Assembly: GCF_900636515.1 (NCBI RefSeq)
Contig: NZ_LR134287.1
Coordinates: 620,001 to 684,000 of the forward strand
Length of the DNA: 64,000 nt
Direction of reading: 5' to 3'
Source of the DNA: Neisseria animalis
Lineage (GTDB): Bacteria; Pseudomonadota; Gammaproteobacteria; Burkholderiales; Neisseriaceae
Both the position numbers and the translations under genes were made by a program. Positions 39,309 to 46,610 of this stretch are shown piece by piece. Numbering within the stretch: the stretch's first letter is position 1; each line of letters starts with the position of its first letter. The notes beneath the pieces were generated by a model. It did not search any database, was not told the origin of the DNA, and saw only the letters and a list, made by a program, of their open reading frames with translations.

Positions 39309-40715
39309 ATGGACGATTATATGGAGAAGCTGCCTGAAGACAGGGAAATCAGCGCGTTGTCGCTGCCGCCGCATTCGATGGAGGCTGAACAGTCGGTTTT
39401 GGGCGGCCTGCTGCTGGAGAATGCGGCGTTTGACCGTATTGTCGATGTCGTTGGTAGTGAAGATTTCTACCGCCACGAGCACCGGTTGATTTTCCGTATC
39501 ATCGCCAAGTTGATCAACGAACACCGTCCGGCCGATGTGATTACGGTGCAGGAAGCCTTGGAGCGTAATGAAGAGCTGGAGGCGGCAGGCGGATTCAATT
39601 ATCTGATTACGTTGGCGCAGAATACGCCGTCGGCGGCGAATATCCGCCGTTATGCCGAGATTGTGCGCGAGCGTTCGATTATGCGCCAGCTTGCCGAAGT
39701 GGGTACGGAAATTGCCCGCAGTGCCTATAATCCTCAGGGGCGGGACGCGGGGCAGTTGTTGGACGAGGCGGAAAACAAGGTATTCCAGATTGCGGAAAGT
39801 ACGGCAAAATCCAAGCAGGGATTCTTGGAAATGTCGGAGTTGCTGGAAGAAGTGGTCGAACGGATCGATATGCTGTATTCGCGCGACAATCCCGACGAGG
39901 TAACGGGCATTCCCACAGGCTTTATCGACTTGGACAAGAAAACATCAGGTTTGCAGCCGGGCGATTTGATTATTGTTGCCGGGCGGCCGTCTATGGGTAA
40001 GACCGCATTTTCGATTAATATTGCCGAATATGTGGCGGTAGAAGGCAAGCTGCCGGTGGCGGTATTTTCGATGGAGATGGGCGGGGCGCAACTGGTGATG
40101 CGTATGCTCGGCTCGGTAGGCCGCCTCGACCAGCATGTTTTGAAAACGGGACGTTTGGAAGACGAGCATTGGGGGCGGTTGAACGAAGCGGTGGTCAAAC
40201 TTTCCGATGCGCCCATGTATATTGATGAAACGCCGGGCTTGACCGCATTGGAACTGCGCGCCCGTGCCCGCCGTTTGGCGCGACAGTACAACGGTAAGCT
40301 GGGTTTGATTGTTATCGACTATCTGCAACTGATGGCCGGTTCGGGGCGCAGCGACAACCGCGCGTCTGAGTTGGGCGAAATTTCCCGTTCGCTCAAGGCT
40401 TTGGCGAAAGAGCTGCAGGTGCCGGTGATTGCTTTATCCCAGTTGAGCCGTACCGTCGAGCAGCGTACCGACAAACGGCCGATGATGTCCGACTTGCGGG
40501 AGTCGGGCGCAATTGAGCAAGATGCCGACCTGATTATGTTTATGTACCGCGACGAGTATTACAATCCTGAATCTCCGGTTAAAGGCTTGGCGGAATGTAT
40601 CATCGGCAAACACCGTAACGGCCCGACGGGTAAAGTGTTCCTGACTTGGATGGGGCAGTTTACCAAGTTCGACAATGCTGCCTATGTTCCCGAATCCGCG
40701 CTGATGGAAGATTAA
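39309..40715 (+). CDS. dnaB: Replicative DNA helicase
   Basis: 468-residue hexameric helicase. The N-terminal domain is PPHSMEAEQSVLGGLLLEN (about 20-38), the RecA-like motor has Walker A GRPSMGKTAFSIN (about 220), Walker B LIVIDYLQLM (about 335), SQLSRTVEQR and the arginine-finger region EQDADLIMFMYR. The ATG at 39309 is chosen because it fits the family. A perfect TATAAT lies at 39267-39272 but without a clear -35. It lies directly upstream of pilH as in pathogenic Neisseria. Confidence 0.95.
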   Translation: MDDYMEKLPEDREISALSLPPHSMEAEQSVLGGLLLENAAFDRIVDVVGSEDFYRHEHRLIFRIIAKLINEHRPADVITVQEALERNEELEAAGGFNYLITLAQNTPSAANIRRYAEIVRERSIMRQLAEVGTEIARSAYNPQGRDAGQLLDEAENKVFQIAESTAKSKQGFLEMSELLEEVVERIDMLYSRDNPDEVTGIPTGFIDLDKKTSGLQPGDLIIVAGRPSMGKTAFSINIAEYVAVEGKLPVAVFSMEMGGAQLVMRMLGSVGRLDQHVLKTGRLEDEHWGRLNEAVVKLSDAPMYIDETPGLTALELRARARRLARQYNGKLGLIVIDYLQLMAGSGRSDNRASELGEISRSLKALAKELQVPVIALSQLSRTVEQRTDKRPMMSDLRESGAIEQDADLIMFMYRDEYYNPESPVKGLAECIIGKHRNGPTGKVFLTWMGQFTKFDNAAYVPESALMED

Positions 40716-40757
40716 AACTTCCTTTTGCTGTTGCCAACCGCCTGATGGTGCACGACC

Positions 40758-41435
40758 ATGTTTCACAAATCCGAAGGCTTTACTTTTATAGAAATGCTGC
40801 TGGTGCTGGTATTGTCTGCGATTGTTGCCGTGATTGCGCTGCCGAACATGGGCGGCTGGGTGTCGGGCGTGCGTGCGGGCAACCGTGCACAGCAGATTGC
40901 AAACCTGCTGCAGTATGCGCGCGGCGAAGCGGCAAGGTTGAATCTGCCGGTATATGTCTGCCCCGCGCAAATCAGGGTGGACGGCAGAGAGCAGGGTCAA
41001 TGCCGTCCGGAAAACAGGGAGCAGGGTATGACGGCATTTGCCGATGCCAACCTGAACACTTATTACGACGATGACCGTAAAGACTTGTCGCTGAGAACGG
41101 TTATCCTGAATACAGACGGCACGCAGGGTGCGGAGAAGAAAACCGGCTACCGCTATCAAATCTGTTCGCATGGCGGCGGCAACTGTTCGGATACCGATAA
41201 TGTCATCTGGGCATATTATCCTGACGGCACATTCGGATACAGCAGCCGCAATGGCGGCAAAAGCAGCTTTACCTTTGGCGGCGGTTATCTGCGTGTTGTG
41301 GTGTCGGAGGCGGCGGGCGCGGAAGATAAAGCCTCGGCAGCGCGTTCCGCCATTGTTGTTGTCGATTCAGGCGGCAGGGCGGAGGTGTGTGCGAAAGCAG
41401 ATGAGCGCGCCGTTTGCCGCTATCCCGACAGCTAG
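40758..41435 (+). CDS. pilH: Minor pilin PilH/FimT (GspH type)
   Basis: 225-residue type IV prepilin-like protein. The leader MFHKSEG is followed by the class III site G|FTFIEMLLVLVLSAIVAVIALP, with the conserved glutamate at +5. It is a minor pseudopilin that primes pilus assembly in the inner membrane. C-terminal cysteines (YVCPA, QGQC, VCAKADERAVC) may form disulfides. First of the pilH-I-J-K-X row, 42 bases after dnaB, the same order as in meningococcus and gonococcus. Confidence 0.9.
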   Translation: MFHKSEGFTFIEMLLVLVLSAIVAVIALPNMGGWVSGVRAGNRAQQIANLLQYARGEAARLNLPVYVCPAQIRVDGREQGQCRPENREQGMTAFADANLNTYYDDDRKDLSLRTVILNTDGTQGAEKKTGYRYQICSHGGGNCSDTDNVIWAYYPDGTFGYSSRNGGKSSFTFGGGYLRVVVSEAAGAEDKASAARSAIVVVDSGGRAEVCAKADERAVCRYPDS

Positions 41436-41482
41436 CGGACGGATTTGGAAAATCGGCTGAACATACAATACGGCAGATAAGT

Positions 41483-42100
41483 ATGATGATGAACATAAAG
41501 GGGAAAGCAACGGTATGCCGTCTGCAAAACGGGCAGCAGGGCGTAACGCTGATTGAGGTACTGGTGTCGGTATTCGTGCTGACAGTCGGTATCTTGGCAT
41601 TGCTGTCGGTGCACTTGCGGGCGGTGTCGGGCGTGCGCGAAGCGGAAGGGCAGAGCGCGGTATCGCTGGTGGCGCAAAATCTTTTGGAAGGCATGGCGGC
41701 AAATCCGGTATTGATGGCGGAAAATGCAGACGGCCTTCAGGCAAAATCATACCGCCATTATTACCGTTCAGGGCAGGCGGCGGCTTGTGCGGCGGATTAT
41801 TCGGCCGTGATGACGGCAACAGAGCTGGCAGCCGTGCAGTTGTGCCGTTTCCAAAACGATTTGGCGGCGGTATTGCCGGAAACAGCGGTGTATTATGCCG
41901 TCTGCAAAGACAGCTCCGGCAATGCGCCGACCGTGGTAAACGGCAGGTTCAACCCCCGCTGCAACAACAGGGGGGAGATGACGGTAATCAAAACCGCATG
42001 GCTTGCTGATTTGGAAACGGAAAATGCGGAAACGGCGGGCAGTTTGACGCATTCGGGCGACAGTGCGGTTTACACCTTCCAAGTCAGGTTGGCGGAATAA
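41483..42100 (+). CDS. pilI: Minor pilin PilI/PilV-like
   Basis: 205-residue prepilin-like protein. After a leader MMMNIKGKATVCRLQNGQQ comes G|VTLIEVLVSVFVLTVGILALLSV, the cleavage site and first helix. A long open frame begins at 41414, but three ATGs at 41483-41491 give a normal leader; I use the first. An uptake repeat is translated in the leader as CRLQN. It ends TAATG, overlapping pilJ by one base. Confidence 0.86.
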   Translation: MMMNIKGKATVCRLQNGQQGVTLIEVLVSVFVLTVGILALLSVHLRAVSGVREAEGQSAVSLVAQNLLEGMAANPVLMAENADGLQAKSYRHYYRSGQAAACAADYSAVMTATELAAVQLCRFQNDLAAVLPETAVYYAVCKDSSGNAPTVVNGRFNPRCNNRGEMTVIKTAWLADLETENAETAGSLTHSGDSAVYTFQVRLAE

Positions 42101-43020
42101 TGGACAACAGAAATACGCGCATTCATATCCGTTCGGGCGGATTCAGCCTGATGGAATTTTTGGTGGCCAGTGCACTGGGCATGATTGTGCTGATTGCGGC
42201 CACTTCAGGCTATTTCGATACGCGTGCGCTGGATAAAGCTGCCGGGGAACGCACTGTGGCGCAACAGGATTTGCGGCGTGCGGCGGATATGCTGGTGCGT
42301 GATGCACATATGGCGGGAAGTTTCGGCTGTTTCGATATGCGCGGTGCGGCAGGCAGTGCGGTTCGCGGAGATGATGCGCTCGATATGCTTCAATCTTTGC
42401 AGACGGCAGGGCAGACTTCCTTGCAGGCCGTCAAAGCATCGGCTTCGGCAGCGGCGTTGAACACCGGCGGTTTTACGGCAACAAGCAGTGCGTTGGTCTT
42501 TCTATACGGCGAACCGGCCGGAATGATTTATCAGGCAGATGAAGAAATTGCCGCAGGCGCGCCGGTTGTGTACAGCTCGTGCGACCGTATTTTCAGACCG
42601 TCCGAGCATTTGCAGACGGCAGCGGAAATCCGTGCGGCATTGGGTATCGGCGGAAATTCGGACGGAGAAGTTTCTGTGATGCGTTATACGCCTGCCGCGT
42701 ATGCTGTAGGGAGCGCGGACGGTCAGGAAGGATTGTACCGCTTTGTTTTGGGGCTGGACGGGCGTTGGGGCAGTCCGCAATTATTGGTGAAAAACATCTC
42801 ATCGTGGAATGTATCATATCTGTATGCTGCGGAGTGCCGTTCAGATGGCCATGCAGAATTGTTCGAGCATACGCATACCGTCCGTGCGGGTGAAACGCCT
42901 GCGCTTATCCATATCCGTTTAAACGGCGGTAAGGTGGGAGAGGCGGATAATGCCGTTGTGGCGCCCGTTATCGAAGCGGCGGTCGGAGGAGGCAGTTCAT
43001 GCGCCAAGCAGGTACGTTGA
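42100..43020 (+). CDS. pilJ: Minor pilin PilJ/PilW-like
   Basis: 306-residue prepilin-like protein: leader ending SGG|FSLMEFLVASALGMIVLIAATSGYF, a class III cleavage site and transmembrane helix, then a long globular part. The length matches meningococcal PilJ/PilW (about 310-325 residues). It overlaps pilI by one base and pilK by 22 bases, so translation is coupled. It carries uptake-like repeats within the coding sequence. Confidence 0.87.
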   Translation: MDNRNTRIHIRSGGFSLMEFLVASALGMIVLIAATSGYFDTRALDKAAGERTVAQQDLRRAADMLVRDAHMAGSFGCFDMRGAAGSAVRGDDALDMLQSLQTAGQTSLQAVKASASAAALNTGGFTATSSALVFLYGEPAGMIYQADEEIAAGAPVVYSSCDRIFRPSEHLQTAAEIRAALGIGGNSDGEVSVMRYTPAAYAVGSADGQEGLYRFVLGLDGRWGSPQLLVKNISSWNVSYLYAAECRSDGHAELFEHTHTVRAGETPALIHIRLNGGKVGEADNAVVAPVIEAAVGGGSSCAKQVR

Positions 43021-43577
43021 AAATGCGGAAACAGCAGGGATTTGTGCTGTTTATCGTATTGATGGTGATGATGGTGGTGGCGTTGTTTGTGGTGGCCGCT
43101 ACCCAATCGTACAATACCGAACAGCGTATCAGTGCAAACGATACGGACAGGAAATTCGCGCAATCGTTGGCGCAGGCGGCATTGCGTGCCGGAGAGCGCG
43201 AGGTGTACGCATTGGGCAGGGAAAATATCCGCTTCAGCAGCGAGTGTGCTGGGGGAATGTGTACCGCAGTCGGTTCGGTCAGCCCGCCGGACAATCTCAG
43301 AATCAGTATATCCGGTTCGCCCACGGTTGCCGCTTGGGAGAGAATGTGCGGCAATGTATTGTGTGTGGAGCGTAACGGAAAGCGATACGATGTAGGCGGT
43401 TTGAACCAGAACCGTGATTCGCGTTACATTATCGAATTTATCAAGTTTGATGCGGAAACCGGTATCGAAGTGTACCGTGTAACGGCCAGAGCCAAAGGTA
43501 AGACAGCCAATACGGTAGCTTGGGCGCAGGGCTATGTCAGAAGGAGACAGAATTTTGTCGGATACGCGGAAGGATAA
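42999..43577 (+). CDS. pilK: Pilus assembly protein PilK (PilX-N type)
   Basis: 192-residue membrane-anchored pseudopilin. MRQAGTLKMRKQQ|GFVLFIVLMVMMVVALFVVAATQSYNTEQR has the cleaved-helix pattern, with Leu where most pilins have Glu at +5, a known trait of the PilK/PilX-N group. Two cysteine pairs (ECAGGMC, MCGNVLC) are likely disulfides. The C-terminus (VRRRQNFVGYAEG) overlaps the pilX start. Confidence 0.86.
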   Translation: MRQAGTLKMRKQQGFVLFIVLMVMMVVALFVVAATQSYNTEQRISANDTDRKFAQSLAQAALRAGEREVYALGRENIRFSSECAGGMCTAVGSVSPPDNLRISISGSPTVAAWERMCGNVLCVERNGKRYDVGGLNQNRDSRYIIEFIKFDAETGIEVYRVTARAKGKTANTVAWAQGYVRRRQNFVGYAEG

Positions 43578-44025
43578 GGGCTTTACGCTGTTAGAGATAC
43601 TGTTGGTGCTGGTGTTGGTCGGCTTGCTGGGTATGTTTGCCCTGCCGGCCTACCGGCAATATGTCGAACGCGGGCGGCTGGCGCAGGCGGCGGTCGATTT
43701 AACCGCAATCAATCAGGCATTTAAAACAGTAAGGTTGAAGCAGCCTGCACAGTCAGACAGCGAATGGGAAAGCCGTCTGCAAAATATCACGGAAGCCCGG
43801 CAGAGTGCTTCGCAGGTTGATAGACACTACCGTTATGAAACGGTATGGGAAGCCGATGGCGGAATCCGCCGCTACTATCTGCTGGTGTTGCCTCGGGCAG
43901 AGAGCAGCGGCCAACTTTCGTTATGGGCGGATGCTGTCGGCAATATTTACCGCTGTACGGACGAAGCGGCGGCGAGAAAGCGGTTGCGCGAATTTGCAGA
44001 CGGCGTTGGGTGTGAAAAGTTGTAG
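43555..44025 (+). CDS. pilX: Minor pilin PilX/PilL-like
   Basis: 156-residue type IV pilin with leader MSDTRKDKG|FTLLEILLVLVLVGLLGMFALPAYRQYVERGRLAQA. In the pathogens this last gene is pilX (aggregation pilin) or pilL. I choose the TTG at 43555 as start: it has AAGGAG nine bases upstream and gives an eight-residue leader, while the in-frame ATG at 43534 lies before that ribosome site. A C-terminal cysteine pair (YRCTDE, GVGCEKL) marks the D-region. It overlaps pilK by 23 bases. Confidence 0.85.
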   Translation: MSDTRKDKGFTLLEILLVLVLVGLLGMFALPAYRQYVERGRLAQAAVDLTAINQAFKTVRLKQPAQSDSEWESRLQNITEARQSASQVDRHYRYETVWEADGGIRRYYLLVLPRAESSGQLSLWADAVGNIYRCTDEAAARKRLREFADGVGCEKL

Positions 44026-44430
44026 TTCTGCAATATCCAAGCGGTATTTTTCGGGGCATTTGTGCCGATACATGATTGTGGAGCTGGAGCAGTTGTTTGC
44101 TGCGGCGATAAAACGTACAACAGAGAACCACTAATCCATATAGAGATGTTCCGCCGGCAGAGCTTAAGGTTCGGGCAGCTATCCACATGAAGACTTGTTG
44201 GATATAATGCCGGTAAAATGACACCCTGTGGATACGGCCGTTTCAATTTGGCCGGATACGGCGTTGTCGCTGCTTGCCGCATGGTTTGTACTTGCTGTGC
44301 GCGGTTTGTGCCTTGTTTGAATCCGAAGCGGATTTTCCCTTTAAAACCGGGTGGGCAGGCATTGCCTGATACAGAGTGAAGAATGAGGCGGCGTTGAGGC
44401 CGCCGTATCCCGAATACGGAAGGTAAAGAA
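44026..44430. other. Spacer between pilX and pgsA, no gene seen
   Basis: About 400 bases without a plausible gene or repeat. A TATAAT at 44203-44208 without a clear -35 is the best candidate for a pgsA promoter. The pilX terminator was not found. Confidence 0.4.
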
Positions 44431-44994
44431 ATGCCGTGGAATATTCCCATATTGCTGACATGGCTGCGCGTTTTGCTGATACCGGTTTTTACCGTATTGT
44501 TTTACCTGCCCGGCGAGTGGGTAAGCATACAGACGGTAAACTGGATTGCTGCCGCCATTTTTGCCACAGCCGCCGTAACCGATTGGTTTGACGGGTTTTT
44601 GGCGCGACTGTGGAAGCAAACTTCTGATTTCGGAGCGTTTTTAGACCCCGTTGCCGATAAGCTGATGGTGGCGGTGGCATTGCTGCTGCTGGTCAGCTTG
44701 AACCGCACTTATGTGATTTTTGCCATGATTATTATCGGCAGGGAAATTACCATTTCTGCATTGCGCGAATGGATGGCGCAAATGGGCAGGCGCAGCAGCG
44801 TGGCGGTAGCTACCATCGGCAAACTGAAAACCGCCGCGCAAATGGTAGCGATTTTGCTGCTGCTTATCGGTTTGGAAGACTTTCACGGCTTAAATTTGAT
44901 TACCATCGGCAATGTGTTGATGTTTGTTGCATCGGTGCTGACTATTTGGTCGATGTTTTATTATCTCAAAATGGCGTGGAAAGAATTTAATTAG
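44431..44994 (+). CDS. pgsA: CDP-diacylglycerol--glycerol-3-phosphate 3-phosphatidyltransferase
   Basis: 187-residue inner-membrane enzyme making phosphatidylglycerol phosphate. It begins MPWNIPILLTWLRVLLIPVF and contains the CDP-alcohol phosphotransferase signature D(x)2DG(x)2AR(x)8G(x)3D(x)3D as DWFDGFLARLWKQTSDFGAFLDPVADK (about 51-77). Four or five membrane helices follow. It is followed by the tRNA Gly-Cys-Leu group, the same order as pgsA-glyW-cysT-leuZ in E. coli. pgpA, the next enzyme of the pathway, lies at 49232. Confidence 0.95.
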   Translation: MPWNIPILLTWLRVLLIPVFTVLFYLPGEWVSIQTVNWIAAAIFATAAVTDWFDGFLARLWKQTSDFGAFLDPVADKLMVAVALLLLVSLNRTYVIFAMIIIGREITISALREWMAQMGRRSSVAVATIGKLKTAAQMVAILLLLIGLEDFHGLNLITIGNVLMFVASVLTIWSMFYYLKMAWKEFN

Positions 44995-45031
44995 AATAAT
45001 TAAGCAGTTTGCAAAAATTCAGATAAAACGC

Positions 45032-45060
45032 TTGACGCAATCGGTCAAATCCATAATAAT
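45032..45060 (+). promoter_or_regulatory. Promoter of the tRNA operon
   Basis: TTGACG at 45032-45037, 17-base spacer and AATAAT at 45055-45060 (TAATAA is also possible), 45 bases before the first tRNA-Gly. Confidence 0.6.
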
Positions 45061-45104
45061 AGCGTCTTTCTTGCCAGCGGTAAGAAAATTAAGATTAGAT
45101 TTGG

Positions 45105-45180
45105 GCGGGAATAGCTCAGTTGGTAGAGCGCAACCTTGCCAAGGTTGAGGTCGCGAGTTCGAGACTCGTTTCCCGCTCCA
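45105..45180 (+). tRNA. tRNA-Gly (GCC), copy 1
   Basis: 76-base cloverleaf, loop TTGCCAA with anticodon GCC, encoded CCA. Four identical copies follow one another. Confidence 0.97.
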
Positions 45181-45199
45181 CTTAAATTTAATCACTCCT

Positions 45200-45275
45200 G
45201 CGGGAATAGCTCAGTTGGTAGAGCGCAACCTTGCCAAGGTTGAGGTCGCGAGTTCGAGACTCGTTTCCCGCTCCA
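45200..45275 (+). tRNA. tRNA-Gly (GCC), copy 2
   Basis: Identical in sequence to copy 1; the 19-base spacer differs. Confidence 0.97.
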
Positions 45276-45302
45276 GTTTATTGTTCAGATGTTTTCTCAA
45301 AT

Positions 45303-45378
45303 GCGGGAATAGCTCAGTTGGTAGAGCGCAACCTTGCCAAGGTTGAGGTCGCGAGTTCGAGACTCGTTTCCCGCTCCA
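45303..45378 (+). tRNA. tRNA-Gly (GCC), copy 3
   Basis: Identical in sequence to copies 1 and 2, 27-base spacer. Confidence 0.97.
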
Positions 45379-45399
45379 TTCCATAAAACATTTGAATTT

Positions 45400-45475
45400 G
45401 CGGGAATAGCTCAGTTGGTAGAGCGCAACCTTGCCAAGGTTGAGGTCGCGAGTTCGAGACTCGTTTCCCGCTCCA
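45400..45475 (+). tRNA. tRNA-Gly (GCC), copy 4
   Basis: Identical in sequence to the other three copies, 21-base spacer. Confidence 0.97.
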
Positions 45476-45515
45476 AATAGCAGCCTGCTTGAGCGATGAA
45501 GCGGCTCTTAAGTTT

Positions 45516-45589
45516 GGCGAGATAGCAAAGTGGTTATGCAGCGGATTGCAAATCCGTCTACGCCGGTTCGATTCCGACTCTCGCCTCCA
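45516..45589 (+). tRNA. tRNA-Cys (GCA)
   Basis: 74-base cloverleaf with anticodon GCA in the loop TTGCAAA, discriminator T and encoded CCA. Acceptor stem GGCGAGA/TCTCGCC. This is the normal tRNA-Cys of the cluster. Confidence 0.97.
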
Positions 45590-45599
45590 CTTCTCCCTT

Positions 45600-45677
45600 G
45601 GCGGGGTGGCAGAGTGTTTATGCCATAAGGGGTGCAACCTTTATGTAGGCCGGTTAAAATCCGCGCCCCCGCCTCCA
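45600..45677 (+). tRNA. Aberrant tRNA-Cys-like gene (GCA, 8-base anticodon loop)
   Basis: 78 bases, 10 bases after tRNA-Cys and ending TCCA like it. The acceptor stem is GGCGGGG/CCCCGCC, perfect, with two base pairs changed together relative to tRNA-Cys (A-T to G-C). The D stem GCA/TGC is kept. The anticodon stem is wholly different but pairs (45626-45630 with 45639-45643, one G-T) and encloses an eight-base loop GGTGCAAC that keeps T33 and GCA. The T stem pairs with one bulged C (45664). The T loop is TTAAAAT instead of TTCGATT, and the D loop has GT for GG, so the usual G19-C56 contact would be T-A. It may be a functional odd tRNA or a decaying duplicate. Confidence 0.6.
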
Positions 45678-45709
45678 GTTTGATTGTTTTACCATGCGGT
45701 AAAGCAACA

Positions 45710-45799
45710 GCCCGGATGGTGAAATAGGTAGACACAACGGACTTAAAATCCGTCGGGGCTAAACACCCCGTGCCGGTTCGATTCCGGCTCCGGGCACCA
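45710..45799 (+). tRNA. tRNA-Leu (TAA)
   Basis: 90-base class II tRNA with a long variable arm (CGGGG/CCCCG) and anticodon TAA in CTTAAAA, encoded CCA. Confidence 0.96.
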
Positions 45800-45841
45800 A
45801 TTCATACCGTCTTGATGTAAAAAGATGATACCAGATTTTAG

Positions 45842-45872
45842 AAAGCAGCTTGTTTGAACAAGCTGCTTTTTT
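45842..45872 (+). terminator. Terminator of the tRNA operon
   Basis: AAAGCAGCTTG, loop TTTGAA, CAAGCTGCTTT and then a T run: a classical intrinsic terminator, not built from uptake repeats. Confidence 0.9.
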
Positions 45873-45984
45873 GTTTGTCTAAAGTAGGTATCGGTATCGG
45901 CGAAAAATAAGAAATGCCGTCTGCAAATATGTGGAATAAGGCGCGGCATATGCCGTTATTTGATACGGTATGATACCGCGTTAT

Positions 45985-46091
45985 TATAGTCATTTAAAAT
46001 AAGAATGATACAGCGTTGCTTTGCCTTGCCGTACTATGTGTACTGTCTGCGGCTTCGCTGCCTTGTCTCATTCTTATTTTATTCGACTATA
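45985..46091 (+). mobile_element. Correia-type repeat element, 107 bp (copy 4)
   Basis: Full-length forward copy, by eye the same sequence as the copies at 14124 and 51623. Confidence 0.85.
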
Positions 46092-46428
46092 TGTCTTGCT
46101 TAAAGAGTGCGTAAGCTGCCGAAGCAATAAGCCCGTCTATCTATACCGTCTGCACAGCTTGCGGTTTCGTGGTCTTGTCTTATTTTGTTTTATCCGACTA
46201 TGTTCGGGTTGGAGGTAAGAAAGGCCGTCTGTAAAGATGGGGGTGTGGTACTCATAGATTTGCAGACGGCTTTGACGGGTTTGACAGGGAGTCGGGCGTG
46301 CTGGGGCGGTTGATTTGGGCATAATGTATATGCCGCCGTTGTGTATGATTTTTATGTTGTTTGCATGGAGATTTCAGTCCGACTATGGAAGCAGGGTGGG
46401 GCGGCTGTTTGCTGTTTTGCAGACGGCC
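46092..46428. other. Intergenic repeats upstream of the TerC-like gene
   Basis: No gene seen. Bases about 46136-46202 (TACCGTCTGCACAGCTTGCGG... TTATCCGACTAT) look like a decayed right half of a Correia-type element. An uptake-repeat hairpin with an unusual GTCTGTAAA arm lies at 46220-46273 and a single repeat near 46418-46430. Confidence 0.5.
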
Positions 46429-46458
46429 TTTGCCATATATCGGCGAAACTGCTACACT
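46429..46458 (+). promoter_or_regulatory. Promoter of the TerC-like gene (candidate)
   Basis: TTTGCC at 46429-46434, 18-base spacer and TACACT at 46453-46458, preceded by TGC (extended -10). Confidence 0.45.
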
Positions 46459-46492
46459 AGGCGGATTATTTTATAGGCAGATAAACTGAATT

Positions 46493-46600
46493 ATGAAAGA
46501 CGAAGAGCAGAGTAGTTTGATACGCCGCCCTGCACCTGTGTCTGAAATGCCGGCAGCCCGACAGTATTGCAACCGTCTGGCTGCTTTGTTACGTTTATAG
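46493..46600 (+). CDS. Possible 35-residue leader or small protein
   Basis: ATG-initiated frame MKDEEQSSLIRRPAPVSEMP then AARQYCNRLAALLRL, ending ten bases before the TerC-like gene and 35 bases after its putative promoter. No good ribosome site and no known family, so it may be only an open stretch of leader. Confidence 0.2.
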   Translation: MKDEEQSSLIRRPAPVSEMPAARQYCNRLAALLRL

Positions 46601-46610
46601 GAAAGAAAAC

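Noticed and set aside
46493..46600. Attenuator leader peptide for the TerC-like gene
   Set aside because: No run of regulatory codons and no competing hairpins between it and the gene; kept only as a low-confidence frame.
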